Source of the DNA: Acanthamoeba sp. SK_2022b | Lineage: Eukaryota; Discosea; Longamoebia; Acanthamoebidae | Length of the DNA: 64,000 bases | NCBI GenBank assembly: GCA_027943245.1 | Contig: JANDJZ010000168.1 | Span: 1 to 64,000, forward strand | Reading direction: 5' to 3' | Shown here: in pieces, positions 43,790 through 53,998 of the stretch | How positions within the stretch are numbered: the first letter of the stretch is position 1 | Layout: every line of letters begins with the position of its first letter | The notes under the pieces: model-generated | The model's input: the letters and a program-made list of their open reading frames with translations, nothing else | Told to the model about the DNA's origin: nothing | Database searches by the model: none | Position numbers and translations under genes: made by a program

Positions 43790-45134
43790 TTAGAAATTCT
43801 CTGTGAACTCAAAGAGGAAGGTGCGAATTTCCGACGGGTAGAGGGTCACCACCGTCGCATCTACGCTCTCCTCCTCCACCACGCGCCCGTCTTCGACCGC
43901 GGCGCCGGTGAGGCTTCCGCCGGTGAGCCACCTGAGCTTCCGCACGTCGGCCTTGGCGCGGTTGGCCGTGAGGTTCATCTCGGTGATCTTGGTCAGCTTC
44001 CAGCCCTGCAGGCTGAGCAGCGCCTCGAGGTCGATGTCGACCGGCGTCGAGTACTTAGCGCTCTCGCCCTCCTCAAAGATGTGCTGCAGACGCACAAGCA
44101 CGCGCGACGTCGTGGCCTCGCCGGCCCTGGCGGCAGCCGCGAACGCCGACGGATGCGCCGAGAACTGCGTGAAGTTGAAGTAGTCCTGCGTGTAGAGCGC
44201 AAGCAGGTGGACGTTGTAGGGCAGCTCGGCGTTGAGCCCGCTCGCGACAGGCAACTCGCGACGAGGGTCGGCCGTGGCTGCTGCGACGCCGTAGGTCGTC
44301 GTCTGCGGGCCGCGTATATCCGTTTAGCTGAACAAAGCTATCGAACGAATGAAAGACAGGCGCACCTGAATGGGGAACTGCTGGCGAATGGCCAGCTTGC
44401 GGTGGAGCAGCGCAGAACCGTCGATGGTGTCAAAGGTGGCCCACAGTGCCTGCTGAGTCCGGTTCTTTTCGTCCAGGGTCTCGCCCACGCCGCGCCCGTC
44501 GTCCGAGACGCACCGCCGGTCGAGCATGACCTCGAGCTCGCCGTTGTTCAGGCTGGCCGCGCCGTGCGACCGGTCCGAAATGAGAGTGAACTGCACATTC
44601 CTGTGTGTGTGGTGTGTGTGGTGTGTGTGTGTGTGTGATGGATGTCAATGAACACAACAAGACTAAAAGTTCTAATGAGGCGGCAGAGTTCGTACTTCGC
44701 GGTGTCCTGAATGAAGGCACGAGCGACCATCGGGTAGTAGTTGGCCGGCACGGGGTCGTGCTTGGTGCCATTGAACACTCTGCCGAGCAGCACCAAATCA
44801 ACACATTAATTTTGAATTTTAAAAATAAATAGGTTGTTCAACACTTACCTCTTTTGAACGAAGAGCGAGTTGTCGTCAGTGTAGCACGTGAGCTGGGTGT
44901 TGAGGTTGGTCGTGAAGCGGGTCACCTGCGGTTGTTTCGTGTCAGCCCAGTCCTGATGCCCATGCAATGGGAAAAGGGGGAAGAGAGGAGGGGGGGCGAG
45001 GTGTACGAATTCGGTGCCGGGGTCGATGGGTCCGGTCTCCTCGGTGATCTCGACAAAGTTGCCCGCCAGCTCGTCGTTGGTGCCCTGGTACAGCCGCACG
45101 GTCTGCGCATAGCCAGGCTTGAACGATTGCTATA

Positions 45135-45166
<32 letters not shown>

Positions 45167-45714
45167 ACCACCACCACCACCACCACCACCACCACACAAG
45201 CGCTTGTATCAGCATCGTCGATGTTGGCTCCAGTTGCCGCGGCCACCTAGTACCTGAATCTCCTGGACGACGGGGCCGGTGTAGCCCGTGGTGCTGACCG
45301 CCTGGGCGACCGGGAGGACCGACTCGACGATCGTGTCGCGCCGCACCAGGACCCACTCGACCTCGACGTTGTCCTTCCAGCCGGCGCCGGCGCCGATGTA
45401 CAGGTTGACCAGGAACGACCGCTGGTCGGGGATGGGCCGCACGGTCGTGCTCCACGTGTTGTTGGATTGCGAGCGAACCGTGATGAGGATCAGCGGGTTG
45501 AACCAGAACTCGGGGTGGACGATGTTGACGGCCACATGGGGCGAGTTGGGCGAGGCCGGAGCCACCGTGCGGCCCGCCACGAAGGCCGGGTAGATCGGGG
45601 GCAGTGGGCCGTCGCTGGCGTTGGCGCTGGCCGACGAGGAGAAGGCCCACCAGGTTACCTTGACGTCCTGGTTCCATCCGATGCCTGTCCGCATACCAAG
45701 TGAGCGAGCGAGGC

Positions 45715-45788
<74 letters not shown>

Positions 45789-47338
45789 ACCGTTGACGCG
45801 GTTGATGTTGATGACGGCGTAGCTGGCGGTGATGAGCTGGACGCTGACGGCGAAGGTGTCGTCGTAGTCCTGGCCGGCTACCGTAGCGAACACGCGCGGG
45901 ACGGCCTGGAAGGGCTGCACACACGAACAGTGCAGCGGAGAGCGAGCGCTCGATTGTCAGTCGAAAACACACAGGCTGTTGCGTCACCCGTTCCTCCCAC
46001 TGAACTGCAGCGACGAGACATCGCGGTGTCGACAGCGCACCGAAGTGAACTTGATGATAGCCGTGGCCACAGGCGTGTGCCAGGCGCCCACGTCGAGTTG
46101 GCCATTCTGGGACCCGTTGACCGGCAGGTCCTGCGGTCCCTGGAAGGCGAGGTAGTCGAGCTGCAGGCTCTGGCTCCACCCCTGGTTGCTGCTGCCGACG
46201 TTGTCCACACGATACACGTTGAAGGTCACCTGCTTCGTAGTCACCGAACGCACGCTCACCGCAAAGGTGTCTGCTCCTCCGCGTCAGACAAAGCGTCGCA
46301 TGTGCGTGTGCGTGTGCGCGCAGAGATGGGAAGTTCACCGTCGTAGTCCTGGCCCCTGGGCATGGCCAGCACGTACGGCGCGGTCGAGTACTCACGCGGG
46401 AAGTGACGGGTCACCACGTGCAGGTTGTTCTGCGAGCTGCCCGAGTTGAACTCGCTGTTCGACGTCGGCCTGTAGCCATCGACACAAAAAACATAATTAA
46501 AAATAGAAAATAACAAATTATAACTTTTTCTTCTTTTGTTAAAAAAAAAACTAAATCAAAGACGTGGGTGGGCAAGGGGTACTGGAAGATGTAGGCGCCC
46601 GACGCCTGGATCTCCTCGCCGCTGGCCGGGAGGTACTGCAAGAAGTTTTGGTCGACCTGAGCCGTCACGCCCGTCTTCTTGCTGGTGATGGCTCCGATTC
46701 TGTGATAGGCCACGGCCGATAATGATGACGACGACGAAGTTAGCATGTAGTAAGAATGGAGAATGAACATTGTGCGAGGGGATGCACGCCTATTGGTCTG
46801 AGAGTCGAGGTAGACCCGCAGGTACTCGTTCTCGATGGAGGTGATGGCCTCCGACGAGACGGGGGTGCCGAGGTAGGCCTGACCCTCTTCGCCGGCGAAC
46901 TGCGCGGCCTCAACGTAGAAGGTCTGAATCTCCAGCGGGCGGAGCTCCGCCACGAAGAAGAGGTTATAGGCCGCCGATTCTGTCCACGCACGCACCACAC
47001 GCACACCACACACAGGTCAGCCACGCCGCCAATCAGGCGATAGGCAACTGATGGTCTTGGAGCTCACCCTTGTCGAGGCTGTAGCTGGGGATAGGGTTGA
47101 CCTGCGCGAGGACCGGGCGACCAGTGCTGTCGACGACCTTGACGCTGGAGCTGTTGGTGGGAATGCGGATGACCTCCTTGCGCGCCCAGCCGAGCGGGTT
47201 GAACAGCTTGACCGCCGTCCTCGCAGCCGTGGCTCCGGTCACGCTCGCATCGAGCGACTGCATGACGTTGGCGATGAAGTTGCCGACGGCCTTGTTGCCC
47301 ATGTCCAACCGCATGGTGTAGTCCACCGCAACCTTTTG

Positions 47339-47405
<67 letters not shown>

Positions 47406-49861
47406 GTGATGTGCATGTAAGTGCGGCGGTGAGTTGACGGTGTGGCATACGGCGGTCTTTTCGGTGCCGGTGACGGCGTCGTGATGAGTTGCTACGGAGG
47501 CAGCCTGCCTGAGCACTTCCAGCTGGGAGTTGGCCTTGGTCTTGGCATCCTCGCTGCGTGAGCAGGGCGCGGCCGCAGGGTCAGCTCCCGCTATTGTGCT
47601 GCCGTCATCAAAAACAACAGCTGGAATGCGTGATATTTACCTTTTGAGGACAGAGTCCTTGAACAGGGTGAAGAGGAGCTCGCCAGCGTGAAGCAGGCTA
47701 TCGCTCAAACGAACGTAACTGCCCAGCAAACAAACAAAACCTCGAAATGAGCGCGCAATTGCTGTTGAAGGAGGCGTTGGGAGGACACGCGTGAGGTACC
47801 CCTTGAGGGCGATCCGAGAGGTGAAGTAGCCGCTCCAGTAGGAACCGTTGGACGTGCCGTCGGCATAGGGGAAGAAGTCGCCTGCAAGCACGCCATTGGC
47901 CAGCAGACCATAGAGTAAGCTGGTTGCCACATGTGCGCACATCGGGTGGTGGCAGTGGCGGTGGTGCTATCGTGTACCCTCGTAGACGGGCCAGGTGAGG
48001 TTGAGCGAGTTAACGGCCGCGACGTAGTCGGAGAGGAAGGCGTATCTGGCCTTGACGCCGCTCTTGGACGTGTTCTGGTTGACGTACTTGATGAGCTTGT
48101 CCATTTGGACAAACGACGTGAACCTGTGACGTGCAGTGTTGTGCGTGTGCGTGTGCGTATGTAGTATATGAGTCTCTTTTTACTGATAACAAGTGTTTTA
48201 AAGAGGAAGGCGTACGCCTCTCTGTGAGCAAAGTCGTCGCCAAAGGGAATCAGCAGCTTGTTGTGGCGATAGAACTGGGACCTGCTCTTGGCCATCTTGA
48301 CAAAGTTGTTGACGATCTAGACACAAGGCCAGAGGAGAGAAAGGGTCAGCAACCCAGCCATGGCCGCGTAAACAGCGGGACATGTGATTATGGGCCCTCA
48401 CCTGATCGACGTTTTCGTCAAAGATGCGAGGGTCATCCTGGATGTAGACTCCGTTCCAGCCTGCGCGCAGCCAAGCGGCCACAAAGGGCGGGGGGGGGGG
48501 ATGCCACGTGAGCTGCACCGATGATGTCGACGCTAATGTAATTGGCCGAAAGGAAGAACGAGACAAGGCGCGTACCGTCGTCATCATTAAACGCGCATTC
48601 CGAAGGGGACGAGTACCAGGTGTCGAGCACATGAATCCAGATGTCGTTCGCGTTGCCGCTGTTATTGGCGTGGCGTCCCAACGTTAGTGAGGCTCTGCAT
48701 TCCTGTTGGAGCGAGCGAGCGAGCGGAAGCTCACGTACTTGCGCTTGTTGGGTCGCCAGATGAACTCGAGATTCTTCTGCGCCTTCCAAATCGACTTGGT
48801 GTCCTGAGGAATTCTGCATGTGCGGTGGAGTGTGTGACGAGTTATGAACGTGTGCGACAATTGGGAAAGGGCGTGCGCTCAGCACCTGTTGAGGACAAAG
48901 CCATCAAAGCCCACGTCGGACCAGAGCGAGGCGGTGGCCGCGCTGTGACCGAAGGGGTCAATGTGCCAGGCGGACCGCGAGTGGGCTCTGATCAGAACAA
49001 AGCCAAAAGAAGAAGGAGGAGGAGGAGGGGTTAAAAGTCAAGCCACATCAGCGACATGAGGTGGATGACCGAACCCGAGCTCCTTCTCCAGGAAGGCCGC
49101 GCCATGGCTCATCTGGTTGATCTCCTCGTAGTAGGTTGTCACGCCTTCATCGTTCATCGAGATACCACCTGTGTTCATGAGATGCCGAGCCTTCCTGTCA
49201 GTCGTGCGTGAAAGTGAGTGATGTGGAAGTACTAGGGGCACCTTACCGAGGTTGAACTCGAGCTGACCGCGCTTGTAGAGCATGCGGACCAGGTTGCGGC
49301 GCGACTCAGGGAGACGATCCCACCACCGCTGGAAGTAGGCCATCTCCACATAGGTAAACTTACGTTCTGCCAGCAAAATTTGTTAGGCGATTTCTTACAC
49401 CGAATATTTATTTATTTATTATTATTATTTGAATAAAAACGCACATACCAGGGTTGTCCAGCAGCTGCTGAATGCAAGAGTCGAGAATCCATTGGACCTG
49501 AAGTGATTCAAGGGGCGGCCGACGATCGAGTGAGATTCCGCGCTTGGCATTCAAGAATGCAGGGAAATGATGAAATGAGGGAAATGATGAAAGATTAGGG
49601 AGGCAAACCTGGCGAACGTAGTATTGGTCCACAGAAAGCAGCCATCCTACGTCGTCATGGGTGTGCGGAATGATGAACACTTCGATTACGTCCTCGTCCG
49701 GCACGGCGTCGCTGCACGGAGGGTTTTAGCAAGCGAGTGAGGCTCGAGTTTCCGGCTCTTGTTCGAAAGGAGGAGTCGTACCTCTCCTGCGCAGCGAAGG
49801 CACACACAAATGCAGCAAACAAGAGAAGGGCCACGCAGAGCCATCTGCTTAGGCGAGACAT
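43790..49861 (-). CDS. Lysosomal-type alpha-mannosidase (glycoside hydrolase family 38)
   Basis: About two dozen exons across 6 kb, roughly 1000 residues. Exon 1 (49861-49782) encodes the signal peptide [18 protein letters not shown]. The next exon has the zinc-binding [17 protein letters not shown]. Further on are [36 protein letters not shown], the nucleophile Asp in [57 protein letters not shown] and SRIALKGY. Later exons are the beta-sandwich domains, ending [20 protein letters not shown]. It should cleave alpha-mannosyl residues of glycoproteins in lysosomes or phagosomes, or be secreted. Several introns are expanded by CA/GT and CCG/CCA repeats. The start is 527 bp from the divergent SPFH gene. 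I have not resolved every exon boundary. Confidence 0.92.
45135..45195. repeat. (CCG)n(CCA)n compound microsatellite in a mannosidase intron
   Basis: About nine CCG units followed by about eleven CCA units. The flanking mannosidase exons continue on either side, so it is intronic. Confidence 0.88.
45716..45786. repeat. (CA)n microsatellite in a mannosidase intron
   Basis: About 35 CA units in plus orientation between two mannosidase exons. Confidence 0.92.
47341..47402. repeat. (TG)n microsatellite in a mannosidase intron
   Basis: About 31 TG units in plus orientation, immediately 5' (transcript sense) of the exon reading [18 protein letters not shown]. Confidence 0.92.
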
Positions 49862-50387
49862 GGTGGCGAAGGGGATTGAAAGAGGAGTGCACGCGGGGCC
49901 TTTTAACTCTGATAAATGAGGACCAACCAGCGGCATCGCGATGCGGTTGGTTTGCGCAATTCTGTATGTCTGCGACACACACTGCCAACAACCAATCAGA
50001 TGCATCTCTTTCTCACACAGCCGTTGTGACTACTTGCGCAACACGTTCGCGTTTTGTGTCTGTCTGAAGGGTACCGCCAGGCTTGCTCAGCCACCACCAA
50101 AAACGAGCCAGGAACGGTTGGTGTGAGATGCGGAACCGCCACGTCATGCTGCATTACAGGTGTCTGCAAAAGCATACTTGCAATAATTTACAGAATCGGC
50201 AACCGAAAATCTCTCCACAAGGCCTTCACCGAAGGTACCGAAGGCATCCATCACACGGCATCGAAGTTCCAGCGGAAGCCCACTACAAAAAGGAGACAAC
50301 AACTCAGCAATTCGTAACTCACAAGCTCCAAACCGTGACAAGGCCGACGCTCAATCGACAACTTAGCTCAGTGCGCAACAAAGCACG
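49862..50387. promoter_or_regulatory. Divergent intergenic region, mannosidase/SPFH
   Basis: 526 bp between two divergent start codons. Contains CCAAT on both strands near 49985-49995. No gene supported. Confidence 0.4.
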
Positions 50388-51577
50388 ATGCAAACTGACA
50401 GGAAGCAGAAGCAGCGCGAGGAGGACGATGACGACCTCTACATCACCGTCGGCGAGAGCCACGACCCAATGGTGTCGGCCACCAAGGCCGAGATTGAGAG
50501 TCCCTCTATTGCAGGACTCTTGCTTAACGTCATCTTCTACCTCTTGACCGCTCTGTTCCTTCTGCCGTTCTCGTTCTACACTGTCGAACCGCAGCAGCAC
50601 GCCCTCGTCATCTTCTGGGGTTCTCTGGTAAAGGTGGTCAAGAAGCCAGGTGCCGCACCAACCTTGTTGTTAGTATTTGTCTGTTGTTTATTGTATTTTT
50701 AATGTCATTTTCGATCTTTATCTCACGGTTAACTTTGGCAGGGCTATATTGGTACCTCATGTTCGGCCGTAGCATCAAGACCATCCCCACCTGTGTGCAG
50801 ACGCTTGACATCAAGAAGTCAACCGTTGTGGACCGCAATGGCAACCCGATCGTCGTCGCTAGCGTGGTCACCTTCCAGATCATCGACAGCATCAAGGCCG
50901 CTTTCGGTACCTCCACCACCGCCCCCAACCACCACCAGGCGTGAATGGCTGACGTGATGGTTGTGTGACGTTGTAGATGTGAAGGACTACTCCAACTACC
51001 TTGAGCGCCAGTCGCTGGCCGTGCTGAAGCGCGTGTGCTCGATGTACCCGTATGAGTGCCGCTCGGGCAAGTCGCTCCAGTCAGAGAGCGCCGAGGTGTC
51101 GGCCATCATGGTGCGCCTGCTGCAGGAGAAGGCCGACGTGGCCGGCTGCCGTGTGGTCTCCTACGAGCTGGCCGACCTCCAGTACGCGCCCGAGATCGCG
51201 CCTGGCATGCTCGTCCGTCAGCAGGCCGAGGCTCTTGTTGAAGCTCGTCACAGTACGTTGACCACATGCACACATGATTATTGCCTCGCTTTGCCTGACA
51301 AAATCACTTTCGTCCAGCCATCGTCGACGGTGCTGTGCAGATCGTGACTTCAGCTGTGACCAAGCTATCCGAGAACGGCGTACACTTAAACGATACCCAG
51401 CAGTCGAGGCTGGTCAGCAACCTGCTGGCGGTGATCTGTGGCGACGCCCACGTGACGCCCACCTTCTCCGTGTCAGACAACAGCGACAGCGAGGACAAGG
51501 AAGCAGAGGAGACCTTCCGCAAGCAGATGATGGCCACCATGGCACAGATCGCCTTCAATACCACGCCCAGGAAGTGA
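50388..51577 (+). CDS. SPFH/band 7 (stomatin-prohibitin) membrane protein
   Basis: Four exons: 50388-50649, 50742-50906, 50977-51252, 51318-51577. Phases fit and give 320 residues. A cytosolic acidic N-terminus (REEDDDDLYITVGESHDPM) is followed by a membrane helix or hairpin (about 45-65, LLLNVIFYLLTALFLLPFSF). The band 7 core then reads TVEPQQHALVIFWGSLVKV, KTIPTCVQTLDIKKSTVVDR, NGNPIVVASVVTFQIID, NYLERQSLAVLKRVCSMYPY, EVSAIMVRLLQEKADVAGCR, SYELADLQYAPEIAPGMLVR and QQAEALVEARHTIVDGAV. SPFH proteins scaffold membrane microdomains. The close bacterial relatives are YbbK/HflK-like proteins. The specific role here is unknown. Confidence 0.88.
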
Positions 51578-51750
51578 ACCAAAGCCCCTTCTTTGTATAT
51601 AAACTCCTCTACCTCGGCCGTCAGTCTTGTGAACACTTCCGGGTCGAGAGTTTGGAAACAAACGCGTGTCGAGGCGTGGCTGTGGACGAGAAGTGCTTCG
51701 GCCACAGACGAGGGCGACCATCCCCTCATATGGAAATCACAGCCATGGCA

Positions 51751-51851
51751 ACCCATTCTTGGGGGCTCCTTTCATCATGAAGAAGTCTAGGGCGGCCATG
51801 ACCTTCACCTCCATCTTGTGAAGGAGCTTGCAGAGCTGGGTTGCGAGTGCT
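51751..51851 (-). pseudogene. Orphan COMMD-like terminal exon
   Basis: After an acceptor CACCCAG at 51858-51852, the minus strand reads TQLCKLLHKMEVKVMAALDFF. This parallels the last exon of the COMMD7 gene at 52904-52828 (LPQFYQFLHEMEKAKASLDFF). The DNA can be aligned with a one-base gap near CCCCAG/CCCAG. No other COMMD exons are found next to it. Probably a decayed duplicate. Confidence 0.5.
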
Positions 51852-52078
51852 CTGGGTGACGCGAATTTACAAGGGAAGGAAGGGGAAAATATATACAAAA
51901 AAAGGATAGATACCCGCTCGAAGAAAAAGCCTTCCCTCACGAGAAGTTGCAGCACCCGACGCTGCGGAGCGCACCTATCTTCATTGTCATGGGACACTCT
52001 GATGGTATGCACCCTGCATCTTTACATACCCTTGTATGGTGGTTTGCATTGACCGCCTCTCTACGAGCAGAGGTGATT

Positions 52079-52638
52079 ATGGCGTACGGTATCGTGCTCC
52101 AGTGGGCGGAGGTGAGGGCAGCGATGCGCGGAGAGAAGAGGCCAGCGAATCAGGAAGATAATAGGCAAGACAATGCACCGGTAAAGACTTCGGCACCAGC
52201 TCGCTCGTCAAGGTGTAAGAAAAGACGCTACGACGATGACGAGGAAGAAGAAAGCGACGAAGACGAGGAGGAAGAGAGCATTACGGCGAAGGTGGCGAAC
52301 TACCTCAAGCAGGTCGTGGATGACGAGTCCGCCGAACGCGCTGGGATCAACCTGACGGTTACCACTGGTGAAGGTAGCCTGCGGGGGCTGCCGCTGTTTT
52401 GCGGATCGCACAAACACTAACACGGTGCTCTTCCGACGCAGCAAGCTACAGCGATAGGCGGATGGTGGTGATGATCTTCCAGAAGGGGACGCAGATCATG
52501 TGCCCCTCCAGCAGCTCCACGCACTACTTCGATATGCCCACTGCCAACGACGCCGCCGTGTTCGAGCCGCTTGGCGCCTACGGCTGGCCCTTTGACAGGG
52601 CTCCGCGCTGGTTCGCCCAATCCATCCGCCACGGGTAG
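52079..52638 (+). CDS. Small acidic protein of unknown function
   Basis: Two exons, 52079-52373 and 52442-52638, phase 1, 163 residues. A basic stretch (CKKRRYDDDEEEESDEDEEE) turns into an acidic run, followed by ITAKVANYLKQVVDDESAER. The second exon reads MVVMIFQKGTQIMCPSSSST and GAYGWPFDRAPRWFAQSIRHG. The Lys/Arg cluster beside the acidic patch suggests a nuclear protein. I recognise no domain. A GT just before the stop (CACGG|GTAGCT) leaves open that the gene continues into another exon. It lies between a COMMD-like exon and COMMD7 on the other strand. Confidence 0.5.
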
Positions 52639-52827
52639 CTCGGTGTCTCTCTGCTTGCGCCACTACCCACGCAGACCGCATAGCGTCGGTGGCTCCCCTC
52701 ATAGAAGCAAACATTGCTTTGTTGCAGGAGCCCTCCCAGCAAGCCATCACACACACAAAAATACACCACCACAGACGAAGGTTGGTCGTGGGTGGCCAAG
52801 GACAGGAGAGAGAGAGAGAGCTCCTAA

Positions 52828-53825
52828 TCAGCTGAAGAAGTCGAGGGAGGCCTTGGCCTTCTCCATCTCGTGGAGGAACTGGTAGAACTGGGGCAGCGAG
52901 AGCTCTGAGTGATGAGGAGCAAGAAAGATAGGGGAGGAGGCGTCAGACCGCAAATGGGCGTGGGGCGAGTGCGTGTCGCTGAACCAGGGAGGGCGCACCC
53001 ATGCTGACGTTCTCTGTGGCCACGCCCTTGTTCAACACGAGCTTGAGCTGCAGGAAGGTGCTCCCTACACGGAACATCTCCGACGTGGATGACGTCACTG
53101 TGCACGTTGGGGCGACAAGGCAGAGTGAGACATGTGCGGGCTGCGCGCGCATTCGAGGGGAGGGGTGGCGAGCATACCACCGAATCGCCAATCCATATCG
53201 ACGAGCTCGTTCACCATGAGCGTCTGCTCACTCGCAGCTCGGCTGAGGTCGAGATAGTGCTTCTTCCACAGTTGCTCTGCCATTCCAGCCTTGTCCTCGG
53301 CAAGCCCTGGCAACAGATACGCACCCACCACGGCATGCCGCAGCAGTCAGCCGTGTGCGTGGACAAGTCGCCAGCAATGTTGCGAGCGTGCGTTCATGCG
53401 AGGGACGGGAGAACATACCGAGCTCGATGAGGTCTTCCTTGACGTAGGCTGGAGTGAGGTTGGACTTGAGCGCACCCTTGAAGAAGTACCGCACGTTAAG
53501 GAGAAGCTTCTTACCCATGCACGGACATGCGCGGTGCACGCACACGAGCAAGCGACATTTGGCACACACGCAGCACACAAAGGGGGGGAGTGGAAGAAGA
53601 GGATATCAGAAGGGCGCCACGGAGAGGGTTCTTGAGGGCGTTCGGCGAAGCAGAGTGGGCGGTCGCGAAGGCGCCAACCGCCTCCATGAACTCGGCAGCA
53701 GTCTGGCCAGCGAGGAAGCGAAGCACAAGGCCCAGGAATTCCTCTAATTGCTCCTCGTTGAGTCCATTCATCAGCCGAAAATCGGAATACAGCGCCTCAT
53801 CGACCACCTCGTTTGTGAACCTCAT
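52828..53825 (-). CDS. COMM domain-containing protein, COMMD7-like
   Basis: Five exons: 53825-about 53620, about 53500-53419, 53306-53178, 53097-52999, 52904-52828. The last three have matching phases; the first junction is not settled. The helical N-terminal domain reads LNEEQLEEFLGLVLRFLAG and EFMEAVGAFATAHSASPNAL, then KGALKSNLTPAYVKEDLIEL and MAEQLWKKHYLDL. The COMM domain follows: VNELVDMDWRFGVTSSTSEM, RVGSTFLQLKLVLNKG, TENVSMELSLPQFYQFLHEM, EKAKASLDFFS. COMMD proteins form the Commander complex (endosomal recycling) and modulate cullin ligases. The order and wording match the COMMD7 subfamily best. Confidence 0.88.
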
Positions 53826-53998
53826 CCTCCAAGTCCTTCTGATGCCACTCGCAAGCGCCTCTCGATGAGATCAGTCGTTAGCGATTAATCCGCTTTTTCT
53901 TCGTCTTTTTCCATTACAAAATTTTTGAGATTCTCTCCATTCTTTTGATTTTCAAGATGTTTTTCTAGCTCCTCTTTTTCTCTTGTGTTGTCTGTGAG

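Noticed and set aside
45209..45920. Long minus-strand frames rich in Cys-Val or Gly-Gly runs
   Set aside because: These are read through CA and CCG/CCA microsatellites in mannosidase introns.
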